Source of the DNA: Telluribacter roseus
Lineage (GTDB): Bacteria > Bacteroidota > Bacteroidia > Cytophagales > Spirosomataceae
Reading direction: 5' to 3'
DNA: 64,000 bases
Assembly: GCF_017355915.2 (NCBI RefSeq)
Contig: NZ_JAFEUV020000002.1
Location: 558,001 to 622,000 of the forward strand
Part shown: positions 38,711-47,097 of the stretch, in pieces
How positions within the stretch are numbered: the stretch's first letter is position 1
Layout of the letters: every line of letters starts with the position of its first letter
Notes under the pieces: generated by a model
What the model was told of the DNA's origin: nothing
Seen by the model: the letters and a program-made list of their open reading frames with translations, nothing else
Databases searched by the model: none
Position numbers and translations under genes: made by a program

Positions 38711-39076
38711 ATGGAACCCACAAAATCAGAACTGGAAATACTACAGGTACTATGGAAGCACGGCCCTTCCACGGTACGCTTCGTGAATGATACCCTGAAT
38801 GAGGAGAAGCGCCAGGTACAGTACTCCTCTACGCTGAAGCTCATGCAGATTATGGCGGAGAAGGGCCTCGTGACCCGCGACGAAAGCAGCATGAAGCACG
38901 TATACAGCCCGGCGGAGGAGGAGGACAAAACCAAAAAGAAACTGCTGGACCGCTTTGTGGACTCCATGTACGAGGGCTCCGCCACCAGCCTGGTGATGCA
39001 GCTCTTCGGCAACAAGAATACTTCGAAGAAGGAGCTGGACGAAATAAAGGAATTTCTGAAAAAGCTCGATCAGTAA
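38711..39076 (+). CDS. BlaI/MecI/CopY family transcriptional repressor
   Basis: 121 residues from ATG 38711. An N-terminal winged helix (MEPTKSELEILQVLWKHGP, VQYSSTLKLMQIMAEKGLV) is followed by a helical dimerisation tail, EEFLKKL-like at the end. BlaI-type repressors bind dyads near their own promoter and are cleaved or released when the partner M56 sensor is activated; that partner begins 26 bp downstream. No beta-lactamase gene is in the window. The promoter at 38658-38687 is probably autoregulated, though I could not recognise a TACA-N-TGTA operator there. Confidence 0.92.
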   Translation: MEPTKSELEILQVLWKHGPSTVRFVNDTLNEEKRQVQYSSTLKLMQIMAEKGLVTRDESSMKHVYSPAEEEDKTKKKLLDRFVDSMYEGSATSLVMQLFGNKNTSKKELDEIKEFLKKLDQ

Positions 39077-39102
39077 GTAGCCATATCCTATTCCTATTAG
39101 CC

Positions 39103-41040
39103 ATGAAAATACACATCATTGATCTGCCTCTTTCCCAGAAACTCATCCAGGCCCTGAGCTGGACGCTGCTCCACTCGCTCTGGCAGGGTCTGGTGCTGGC
39201 GGTCCTGACGGGCCTTGTGTTGCTCACGTTGCGGAAGGCCCGGCCCGCGCTACGGTACAATGCGCTGGCGACCCTGCTGGTAGGCTTTATGGTGGTCAGT
39301 GCGGGTACCTTCTGGCTGGAATATCGCCAGACCTCCAGTACCATTATCTTTCATTCGCATCAGGAGACGGAGGTAGGCAGCACCGAGATGGTTCAACCCG
39401 CTGGTGCAGGAGGTATAAACTGGCTGGATGCTGAGCTGTTGCTGAGTAGGTTGATGGACTTTTGTACCCGGCATGCCTCCCTTATTGTAGCCCTGTGGTT
39501 TCTGGTGTTCCTGCTCAAGTCAGTGAAGGCAGCCACCGGACTCTACTACATCCACAGGCTCCGCCACCACGGTATCCATGAAGTACCCGCCGCCTGGGCC
39601 GAACGGGTAAGCCTGCTGGCCCAAAAATTAAAAATTAACACAGCCATTAATCTGGTGGAGTCAGAACTGGTCACGGTACCTCAGGTAGCGGGCTTTCTGC
39701 GGCCCATCATCCTGGTACCTGCTGGCTTTCTGACCAACTTGCCCTACCAGCAGGTAGAGGTCATTCTGCTGCACGAGCTGGCGCACATCCGCCGCAAGGA
39801 CTACCTCGTCAACCTGTTCCAGAGCCTGGCCGAGAATATCTACTTCTTCAACCCGGCCGTTCTGTGGCTGTCGTACCTGCTCCGCGAAGAGCGGGAGCAC
39901 TGCTGCGACGACCTGGCCATAGCCGTAACGCAGAACCGAAAGGGGTTTGTGGAGGCGCTGGTCCAGTTTCAGGAGTACAATCTGACGCAGTCGGCCCACG
40001 CGCTGGCCTTTGCGGGCCGTCGCAACCACCTGCTGGACCGGATCAAGCGAATCATTTACAATAACAATAAACCTTTAGAAGCCATGGAAAAAGTATTTGT
40101 AACAGCCAGTTTGCTCACCATCGCCGTGCTGTCGGTGGCCTTTTCACCCACTCCTCCGGCCGAGGTACCCCAGCCGGAGATTCCTAAGCCGGTAGTCCGG
40201 CCAGTAGTAGCGCCTTCTCCTGCGCTGGCACCATCACCTTCACCTATCCCTGCTCCACCTCCGGCCCCCGCAGCAGTGCCTGTCGTAGTACCCCCGGCCG
40301 CACCAGATACTATTACGCCCAGAAAAACAGGTATAAGCACGGGCAAGGTTCTGTCGACCTACCACATGTCATTCAATGGTAAGCGGTACGAGATTGTGGA
40401 GCAGAATGGAAAGATAACCGGGTTAAAAATAGATGGTGTTGTCATTCCGGAAGACCAGATTGCGTCGTATAGCTCTGAACTGGCACCTGTAATGGCGGAG
40501 GTTCGGGAGCATCAGAAAGAGGCTGAAATACACCGGGCACAGGCCGAAGTCTATCGGCGGGAAGCTGAGGTACACCGCAAGCAAGCGGAAGAGCATCGGG
40601 CACAGGCCGATTTGATGCGCCAGGAAGCAGCGGCTATGCGGGAACAGGCACAAAAGCATCGCAGAGAGGCGGAAAGTATGCAGGCTTCACAGGCCGAAGC
40701 CCGACGCCACGCCGATGAAGCTCGTCGGGAAGCGGAGGTACATCGTCAGCAGGCGGAGGTACACCGCAGAGAAGCTGAGGAGCACCGGAAAAAAGCCGAG
40801 GCGCAGCGGGCTGAATACGAGAAGTTGCAGGGGGAATTTATCAATGACCTGATTCAGGAGGGAGTAATCCAGAGCAAAAAAGACCTTTCGTACCGGTTAA
40901 ACCAGGACGAACTGGTAGTAAACGGCAAGAAGCAGCCCGAGGCCCTGCACCAGAAAATGAGGGCAAAGTACCTCAAAGAGCTAGGCGTGGAGATGTTCTA
41001 TCACTGGCAGGGAAAGAGCGGCATTATGTATAGCAAGTAA
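39103..41040 (+). CDS. M56 family (BlaR1-like) membrane metallopeptidase with histidine-rich heptad coiled coil
   Basis: 645 residues. Membrane helices lie near 22-48, 52-66 and 125-145, with a fourth near 330-345. The zinc site is H224-E-L-A-H228, with EREHCCDD near 265 as the downstream ligand region. A proline-rich linker (350-405) leads to a long coiled coil (about 468-575) made of heptads of the form [H/Y/M]RxxAEx. The final 65 residues (VNGKKQPE) match the tail usual in Bacteroidota M56 proteins. BlaR1's penicillin-binding domain is absent, so the signal is not expected to be a beta-lactam. It is the partner of the repressor encoded upstream; the input is unknown. Confidence 0.9.
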   Translation: MKIHIIDLPLSQKLIQALSWTLLHSLWQGLVLAVLTGLVLLTLRKARPALRYNALATLLVGFMVVSAGTFWLEYRQTSSTIIFHSHQETEVGSTEMVQPAGAGGINWLDAELLLSRLMDFCTRHASLIVALWFLVFLLKSVKAATGLYYIHRLRHHGIHEVPAAWAERVSLLAQKLKINTAINLVESELVTVPQVAGFLRPIILVPAGFLTNLPYQQVEVILLHELAHIRRKDYLVNLFQSLAENIYFFNPAVLWLSYLLREEREHCCDDLAIAVTQNRKGFVEALVQFQEYNLTQSAHALAFAGRRNHLLDRIKRIIYNNNKPLEAMEKVFVTASLLTIAVLSVAFSPTPPAEVPQPEIPKPVVRPVVAPSPALAPSPSPIPAPPPAPAAVPVVVPPAAPDTITPRKTGISTGKVLSTYHMSFNGKRYEIVEQNGKITGLKIDGVVIPEDQIASYSSELAPVMAEVREHQKEAEIHRAQAEVYRREAEVHRKQAEEHRAQADLMRQEAAAMREQAQKHRREAESMQASQAEARRHADEARREAEVHRQQAEVHRREAEEHRKKAEAQRAEYEKLQGEFINDLIQEGVIQSKKDLSYRLNQDELVVNGKKQPEALHQKMRAKYLKELGVEMFYHWQGKSGIMYSK

Positions 41041-41065
41041 ATAGCAGATTGATTCTTCTATGACT

Positions 41066-41098
41066 TAGTCCCCGCTTGTCTAGATCAAGTGGGGACTA
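41066..41098 (+). terminator. Hairpin after the M56 gene, probable terminator
   Basis: 13-bp arms (41066-41078, 41086-41098) with one G-T wobble and a 7-nt loop, starting 26 bp after the stop codon. The T-tract after it is short. Confidence 0.7.
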
Positions 41099-41110
41099 TT
41101 GGCTTTAGGG

Positions 41111-41262
41111 CATGGACTGTGGGGACACAGTCCATGGAGGAAGGTTACCTCTAATAATTCCCGCAGTCGCTCGGCTCCGACGAGCGACCTTTATCCGAAA
41201 GTGCCTCCGGCACGTGTTCTAATGATCTACTTATACAGTACAGGCTGGAAGCCTGTTGTATA
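41111..41262. repeat. Cluster of intergenic palindromes
   Basis: Four hairpins follow one another in a 425-bp gene-free stretch (41041-41466): CATGGACTGTG with CACAGTCCATG at 41111-41136, GTCGCTCG with CGAGCGAC at 41166-41188, GTGCC with GGCAC at 41201-41213, and ACAGGCT with AGCCTGT at 41240-41256, the last extended by outer TATACA/TGTATA pairing. None is a coding sequence. The cluster resembles dispersed repeat elements. Confidence 0.7.
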
Positions 41263-41422
41263 GTACTCACCCGGTAGAACCGAGCGGGGACCAAGAGTTT
41301 ATACGTACCTAATGCTCCGTATCATTAACCTAAATGTATTGTGTAACAGTACGAAAATGGAAGATTTTAACTGTCTTTTTATACAGCAAAGAGTAGCAAC
41401 TCCTCATTTTCCCCACAATCCG

Positions 41423-41430
41423 TACCTTTG
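41423..41430 (+). promoter_or_regulatory. Possible -7 box for the SWIM-SNF2 helicase gene
   Basis: TACCTTTG matches the TAnnTTTG box exactly and lies 36 bp before the ATG. No TTG is found at the expected -33 distance, so confidence is moderate. Confidence 0.5.
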
Positions 41431-41466
41431 TCAGTTACTCAATAAACTACTTGGTAGCTATACAAC

Positions 41467-44400
41467 ATGGCGCGAAAAAAGGCATTCGGACAAACGTGGT
41501 GGGGGCAGCAGTGGATTAGTGTGCTGGAAAAGATAGACGAGAGCGGGCGGCTGGCGCGGGGGCGAACCTATGCCAGCGGCGGGGCGGTACTTTCGCTCGA
41601 ATTTGACAAGAATACTTTTAAAGCTAAGGTACAGGGCACCCGGCCTATTCCCTATAAAACTACATTTAAGATAAAGCCGTTGTCGGCCGCGGATAAAGCC
41701 CGGCTGGTCAGCCTTATTACCGAGAACCCACTTTTCCTGACCCAACTGCTCAACCGCCAGCTCCCGGCTGAACTGTACGAAGAAGGGCGCAGCAAAGGGA
41801 TTTCGCTTTTTCCGGATAGTTGGAGTACCATTGAGTCTTCCTGCACCTGCCCCGACTGGGGCGACCCTTGCAAGCACCGGGCGGCGGTGCTGTACCTGGT
41901 CGCCAACGAGATCGACAAGAACCCCTTTCTGGTGTTTGAGCTCCGCAACTTTGACCTGTTCAAGGCGCTGGAAGGACTGGGGGTAGCCTCGGCCGAGCAG
42001 AAAGACGTGGAGGTGCCCGACGTAGCCGACCTGCGCCGCCCCTACGAGGGAGGCGAGGAGGTGGAGTTCCGGCCGGAGGAGAGCCTGTACGAGGCGCTGG
42101 ACTTCTCGGTGCTGCCCGACTGCCGTGAGGGGCTGCTGTCGCTGCTCTCGGAGAATCCGCTCTTTTACAAAGCCGGTGATTTTAAGAAGGTACTAAGTAC
42201 CTTCTATGTCGACGCTCGGAAGCAGGCCCAGGCCCTGGCGGTGGCCAGCGAGCTGCGCGAGCACGATTACGACAAGGACCTCGACGCCATCGAGAGCGGC
42301 GAAATCATCCTGGACGAGGCCATGCTATTCCTGCAGGCCAACTTCCGCGATACTAACGAGCGCCTGGTGTTTCAGTTCAACGAACTTCCGAAGTTCCTGG
42401 ACTGGCTGCAGCAGGTACCGCCCAGCCAGCTGCCGCAGCTGTCGCCCCTGCTGCGCGGCCTGTACCTCACCAACCGCTTTGCCAGCAAGCTCCTGGAAGT
42501 AGGCGGCCTGCTGCCACAGCTTCTGCGGGTACAGCTCAAAAAGGAAAATTATTTTGTACGCTGGATACCGGCCCTCATCAACGAGCAGGTCGCGCAGGTT
42601 GCCCGCCAGCTAGAGGTACTGTTGCCAAAGGAGTTTCTCTTTTACAAAATAGGTCGCCACGACATCTACGAGCCCCTGACGAGCGACTGGTTCACCATGC
42701 TGTGCTCGCTCTTCCTGACCGAGCGCGTGCGGCAGTTTAACGACCGCTATCACTACAGGGATACCGACATTGACGACCTGTTTTTCCGGCGCGAGTACGC
42801 CCGCTTCAGCGGCTTCGACAGCCGCGAGATTCCGGTCACGATTCAGCTCTGGCTCAATAAATTCTTCATCGCCCAGCGCGACTACGTACCGCTCATTCAG
42901 GTAGAAGAGCGGGAAGAAAGCGCGGACTTCAGGGTGCAGGTACTGGTCGAGAACAAGGCCGACCCGCTGAAAGCGCCGGTGCCCTTCGCGCTGTTCATGC
43001 AGGAGTCCGAATACGCCCCCGTCCGCATGGGCGTACTGCGCGACTTGTCCATGATGGCGGAGCACTTCCCCCAGCTCAACCGCCTCATTGCCTCCCGGGG
43101 GGAGGAGGAGCTGGTGTTCAGCGCTGGAGATTTTCCCGAAATCTTACTCAAAATTCTGCCTACGCTCCGGCTGTTTGGCATCCGGATCCTGCTGCCGCGT
43201 GCCCTGCAGAAGCTCGTGCGTCCGCAGCTCTCCATGACGCTCGACGGCGAGGAGTCGGGCCGGGTAGCGGCCAGCTCGGTCATTGACCTGGAATCTATGC
43301 TGGCGTTTCGATGGGAAGTAGCCATCGGGGAGCAGCACGTGGATACGCGGGAGTTTGTGGACCTGATTGAAAACTACCGCGGCCTGGTCAAAATCAAGGA
43401 CCAGTACGTGTACCTCGACGAGAAGGAGGTGCGGTCGCTGCTGGACAAGCTCAAAAACCCGCCCAGTGTGGATGCCCAGACGCTGCTGCAGACCGCCCTG
43501 ACCGAAGAGTACGAGGGGGCGGGCATCCAACTTACTGCCAAAGCCCGCAGGCTCATCCAGCAGCTCACGGCCCCGGAGGCGGTAGGGCTGCCCGAGGGGC
43601 TGGACGCCCGCCTGCGCCCTTACCAGCAGCGCGGTTACGAGTGGCTGTACAAGAACGCCCGCGTAGGCTTCGGCAGCCTCATCGCCGACGACATGGGCCT
43701 GGGCAAGACGCTGCAGGTCATCGCTACCCTGCTGAAATTTAAGGAAGAAGGCGCTTTCAAAAAGTACAAAGGGTTGGTGGTGGTACCTACCACGCTGCTC
43801 ACCAACTGGAGCCGCGAGATAGCCCGCTTTGCACCGGGCCTGCGCGCCAGCGTGTACCACGGCCCCGGCCGCAGCCAGGCGGGCTTTATGGAAGCCGATC
43901 TGGTGCTGACTACCTACGGCGTGGTACGCAGCGAGCTGGATACCTTTACCAAATCGCCCTGGCCGGTGGTAGTCATTGACGAAGCCCAGAACATCAAGAA
44001 CCCCACCACCGCCCAGACCAAAGCCATCAAGAAGATAAAGGCGGGTGTGCGCATTGCTATGAGCGGGACGCCCGTCGAAAACCGCCTGAGTGAGTACTGG
44101 AGCATCCTGGATTTCGCTAACAAGGGGTACCTGGGCTCGCTGAAGCAGTTTGTCAGTGACTTTGCCATTCCCATCGAAATAGACCGTGACCAGCACCGGC
44201 TGGACGTGTTTCGGCGCATGACGGAGCCGTTTATCCTGCGCCGCGTCAAGACGGATAAAAAAATAATTCAGGACCTGCCGGATAAGATAGAGATGGACCA
44301 GACCTGTACTCTCACGTCGGAGCAGGCGGCCCTATACCAGAGCGTAGTGGATACAGCCCTGCGGGGCATTGAGGGAGCTAAGGATGGCTTTAACCGCAGC

Positions 44401-45012
44401 GGGCTGATATTTAAGATGATGACAGCCCTAAAGCAGATTTGCAACCACCCCACGCACTACCTCAAGAAGGGCGAAGTGCACCCGGAGGCCTCGGGCAAGG
44501 CCCTGCTCCTGCTGGACCTGGTGCAGCGGCTCCTCGAAAACGGGGAGAAGGCGCTGATCTTTACGCAGTACGAGGAGATGGGTACCCTGCTGCAAACCAT
44601 GCTGCTCCAGCGGCTGGGGGTGGAGGTACCTTTCCTGCACGGCGGCGTCAGCCGCCCGCAGCGCGACGCCATGGTGGAGGACTTCCAGCAGAACCGCGCC
44701 ACGCGCCTGCTTCTGCTCTCGCTCAAAGCAGGCGGCACCGGCCTCAACCTGACCGCCGCTAACAACGTCATCCACTACGACCTGTGGTGGAACCCCGCCG
44801 TGGAAGCCCAGGCCACCGACCGCGCCTTCCGCATCGGCCAGACCCGCAACGTACTGGTTCACCGCCTGCTGACGGAAGGTACTTTTGAAGAAAAAATCAA
44901 CCAGCTGATCCAGAGCAAAAAGGAGCTGGCCGACCTGACCGTCGCCAATGGCGAAACCTGGATTGGGGATTTTTCGAATAAAGAACTGAAAGAGCTGGTG
45001 CGGCTGGGATGA
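41467..45012 (+). CDS. SNF2-family helicase with N-terminal SWIM zinc finger
   Basis: 1181 residues. The SWIM finger uses C126, C128, C135 and H137 (CTCPDWGDPCKH). A long middle region of unknown fold precedes the SNF2 ATPase: Walker A DDMGLGKT (to 748), DEAQ at 838-841, and the helicase C-terminal lobe with GGTGLNL and RAFRIGQTR. Bacterial SWIM-SNF2 proteins are double-stranded DNA translocases whose cellular role is poorly known; some act in chromosome maintenance and some in defence. No restriction, nuclease or phage-defence partner is adjacent, so a housekeeping role is more likely. The next gene is convergent, 28 bp away. Confidence 0.93.
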   Translation: MARKKAFGQTWWGQQWISVLEKIDESGRLARGRTYASGGAVLSLEFDKNTFKAKVQGTRPIPYKTTFKIKPLSAADKARLVSLITENPLFLTQLLNRQLPAELYEEGRSKGISLFPDSWSTIESSCTCPDWGDPCKHRAAVLYLVANEIDKNPFLVFELRNFDLFKALEGLGVASAEQKDVEVPDVADLRRPYEGGEEVEFRPEESLYEALDFSVLPDCREGLLSLLSENPLFYKAGDFKKVLSTFYVDARKQAQALAVASELREHDYDKDLDAIESGEIILDEAMLFLQANFRDTNERLVFQFNELPKFLDWLQQVPPSQLPQLSPLLRGLYLTNRFASKLLEVGGLLPQLLRVQLKKENYFVRWIPALINEQVAQVARQLEVLLPKEFLFYKIGRHDIYEPLTSDWFTMLCSLFLTERVRQFNDRYHYRDTDIDDLFFRREYARFSGFDSREIPVTIQLWLNKFFIAQRDYVPLIQVEEREESADFRVQVLVENKADPLKAPVPFALFMQESEYAPVRMGVLRDLSMMAEHFPQLNRLIASRGEEELVFSAGDFPEILLKILPTLRLFGIRILLPRALQKLVRPQLSMTLDGEESGRVAASSVIDLESMLAFRWEVAIGEQHVDTREFVDLIENYRGLVKIKDQYVYLDEKEVRSLLDKLKNPPSVDAQTLLQTALTEEYEGAGIQLTAKARRLIQQLTAPEAVGLPEGLDARLRPYQQRGYEWLYKNARVGFGSLIADDMGLGKTLQVIATLLKFKEEGAFKKYKGLVVVPTTLLTNWSREIARFAPGLRASVYHGPGRSQAGFMEADLVLTTYGVVRSELDTFTKSPWPVVVIDEAQNIKNPTTAQTKAIKKIKAGVRIAMSGTPVENRLSEYWSILDFANKGYLGSLKQFVSDFAIPIEIDRDQHRLDVFRRMTEPFILRRVKTDKKIIQDLPDKIEMDQTCTLTSEQAALYQSVVDTALRGIEGAKDGFNRSGLIFKMMTALKQICNHPTHYLKKGEVHPEASGKALLLLDLVQRLLENGEKALIFTQYEEMGTLLQTMLLQRLGVEVPFLHGGVSRPQRDAMVEDFQQNRATRLLLLSLKAGGTGLNLTAANNVIHYDLWWNPAVEAQATDRAFRIGQTRNVLVHRLLTEGTFEEKINQLIQSKKELADLTVANGETWIGDFSNKELKELVRLG

Positions 45013-45040
45013 GTTGTTTCTTCATGAAGATTCAAAAACT

Positions 45041-46009
45041 TTACCGTCGCCGCGGCTTCTTACCAAACTTCAGAACAAAATCTACGTACGGAATGGCGAT
45101 GAAGGCATCCATATCAGCGACGGCGGGTATCCAGAGGCCCAGGTCGATGGACGTCTTTTCGCCGAAGAAGCGTACCCCACCCGACAGCAGCGCCAGCGGG
45201 TCATTGTCTATACCATTAAGCACAAGCCAGTTTTCGGTCACGAAGCCTACTCTTCGGCCCACCCGTGACATATAAGCCAGATTGACAACCGGAGTGGAAG
45301 CTATATCATCATTAGAAAATCCCCAGCCAAGCCCCAGTGTGAAGTTCTTTTCGGTGTTGCCGAAAGTTACGTTGCCGTAGCCAATGCCGAACAGATCAGT
45401 GCCAAGCCGGTGGCCGGTGACGTAGCCTCGGTTGTCATAGGTGTTCCGATTGGAGAAGACGCCTACGCCGATCATGCCCGCTCCGAAGGTGACGTTGGAG
45501 GTAGAGGGAAAGCTGACCTTGGGCGTAATGAAGAATACCTGCCAGTCGCGGAACGTCGGGTTAAGGACCCATCCGGCACCCATGCTAAACTGATCCGTAA
45601 CACCTATGGCTACGGAGTTGATAAAGATATAGGCATTCTGGTAGTAGCCTTCGCCTTTGCGGAGTGGCAGGGCCGACGGCGCCCAGAAGTACCGGGTACT
45701 GTGCGGATTCTGGAACCAGAACTGCCCGTTGCGGTAGTAGCCCGCTACCTCCCTTTCGATCTTATCGATTTTATCGCGCGTAATGAATAGCTCCCCCAGG
45801 TTATCCGTCCTGATCCGGACACCCTCCTCCGTCTCCGACAGGATTACCCCCCGCAGTACCGTACCATCTTTCATGTGCAGCAGGGAGGGCGTAGGCGTTT
45901 CCGCCGACTTGACTTGAGTACTATCCTGTGCCTGTACAGTACTACCTGCCAACAGCAGGCTCAGTAAAAGAAACAGGGTAGTAAGGCCGGAGATAAATCG
46001 CTTATACAT
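45041..46009 (-). CDS. Exported protein with Sm-like N-terminal domain and porin-like beta-barrel
   Basis: 322 residues from ATG 46009, which gives a signal peptide (MYKRFISGL, cleaved after VQAQ); the open frame extends to 46057 but a promoter-like element overlaps that stretch. Residues about 45-85 (MKDGTVLRGVILSE) form a small Sm-like or SH3-like beta-barrel. The rest has alternating, glycine- and aromatic-rich strands consistent with an outer membrane beta-barrel of about 12 strands. I cannot name its function. It ends convergent with the helicase gene. Confidence 0.8.
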   Translation of the reverse strand: MYKRFISGLTTLFLLLSLLLAGSTVQAQDSTQVKSAETPTPSLLHMKDGTVLRGVILSETEEGVRIRTDNLGELFITRDKIDKIEREVAGYYRNGQFWFQNPHSTRYFWAPSALPLRKGEGYYQNAYIFINSVAIGVTDQFSMGAGWVLNPTFRDWQVFFITPKVSFPSTSNVTFGAGMIGVGVFSNRNTYDNRGYVTGHRLGTDLFGIGYGNVTFGNTEKNFTLGLGWGFSNDDIASTPVVNLAYMSRVGRRVGFVTENWLVLNGIDNDPLALLSGGVRFFGEKTSIDLGLWIPAVADMDAFIAIPYVDFVLKFGKKPRRR

Positions 46010-46026
46010 AGGGATGTAGTTTGCAG

Positions 46027-46057
46027 TAAATGTAGCGAACAACCCATACTTACCCAA
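46027..46057 (-). promoter_or_regulatory. Promoter for the Sm-like/barrel protein gene
   Basis: Read on the - strand: TTG (46057-46055), 20 bases, then TACATTTA (46034-46027), one base from TAnnTTTG. The position supports translation from 46009. Confidence 0.55.
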
Positions 46058-46104
46058 CCTTCACCCGTAGCTTTTTAGGGAGTGGTAGATCCTCGCTCTA
46101 TGGC

Positions 46105-46884
46105 CTATTTCAGGTACTTCTTCAGACTACATTTTTTCAACGTTTTGATGCCCCGGGCTACCAGCTCCGCGTTCAGTTCACCGCCCTGGCGGGAGGTGTG
46201 CGTGTCGTCGGCCGGGGTGAAGTACTGCTGCTTGACCAAGGTGGGCGGGGTACGGTCATATTCGGTAGCGACCAGCTCGTACAGGTCTATGAAGTAGGCA
46301 CCCTTGGACTTTGCTACGGCCTGCGCCCACTGCGGATAGCTGTCTGTGGGGCGCACAATGCGGCCGTTCTCCCACTGGTTACGGGGGATAGGCGAACACA
46401 CAATCGGGATGGCTCCTTTGGCTTTGGCCTCATCAATGTACTTGCGCAGGTACCAGCCGTACGAGTGTACTACCTCGTGCTTTTTGGTAATAAGGTTGTC
46501 GATTTCCTCGGTTTCTTCGCCGATGCCCTTAATGGTACCCCGGGCGCGAAGGGTATCGTTGACGGGACTGGAGTCATTATGCCCAAACTGGATCAGCAGG
46601 TAGTCACCCTTCCTGAGCTCAGACAGTACTTTGTCCCAGCGGCCTTCGCTGACAAACGTCCGGCTGGACCGCCCTCCGATGGCGTGGTTGTGGATCTTGA
46701 TGCGGGTGGTGTCAAAGTGCTCCGGCAGGAAGCTGCCCCAGCCCCACTGGCCGTTTTCGCCCTTGCCCGAGCCGGTCTTGACGGTAGAGTCGCCAATCAG
46801 GTACAGGTTTACGGGAGCGGGTTTGGTCAGGGCCAGCGCCAGCAGGGTAAAGATTAGAAGGAGTGATGATAGTTTGAGCTTCAT
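46105..46884 (-). CDS. SGNH esterase, rhamnogalacturonan acetylesterase-like
   Basis: 259 residues with a short hydrophobic leader. The SGNH blocks are complete: GDST with nucleophile S33, GGRSSR (block II glycine), FGHND (block III asparagine) and DDTHTSRQG (block V Asp and His). The closest type is CE12 rhamnogalacturonan acetylesterase, which removes acetyl groups from pectin side chains. No pectin lyase or CE8 gene is adjacent, so the substrate is a family-based guess. Confidence 0.88.
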   Translation of the reverse strand: MKLKLSSLLLIFTLLALALTKPAPVNLYLIGDSTVKTGSGKGENGQWGWGSFLPEHFDTTRIKIHNHAIGGRSSRTFVSEGRWDKVLSELRKGDYLLIQFGHNDSSPVNDTLRARGTIKGIGEETEEIDNLITKKHEVVHSYGWYLRKYIDEAKAKGAIPIVCSPIPRNQWENGRIVRPTDSYPQWAQAVAKSKGAYFIDLYELVATEYDRTPPTLVKQQYFTPADDTHTSRQGGELNAELVARGIKTLKKCSLKKYLK

Positions 46885-47097
46885 GGTACTAAATAAACTA
46901 AAGGGATTGCTCTATATCTAGACGGAAGAAATAGGTACAGTCCTGTACAAGCGGGTAGCATTTACTTGTCTGGTGGGTGTTTCTTGCCATTTTTTAGAAA
47001 GATCTATGTACAGGATTGACTCATCTTCTAACTATTAGTACATTGGGCTACGGTCTGATTCACAGGCTTTTTTCTTCATCAAATACACACTCACGCC

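Noticed and set aside
38711-41040. Beta-lactam resistance operon
   Set aside because: BlaI and M56 are present but there is no beta-lactamase and the M56 protein lacks the penicillin-binding domain.
43144-44196. 350-residue frame antisense to the SNF2 gene
   Set aside because: Shadow of a long GC-rich gene with all helicase motifs in the opposite frame.
41467-45012. Phage-defence island centred on the SNF2 helicase
   Set aside because: No nuclease, methyltransferase or phospholipase-D partner flanks it; neighbours are envelope and housekeeping genes.
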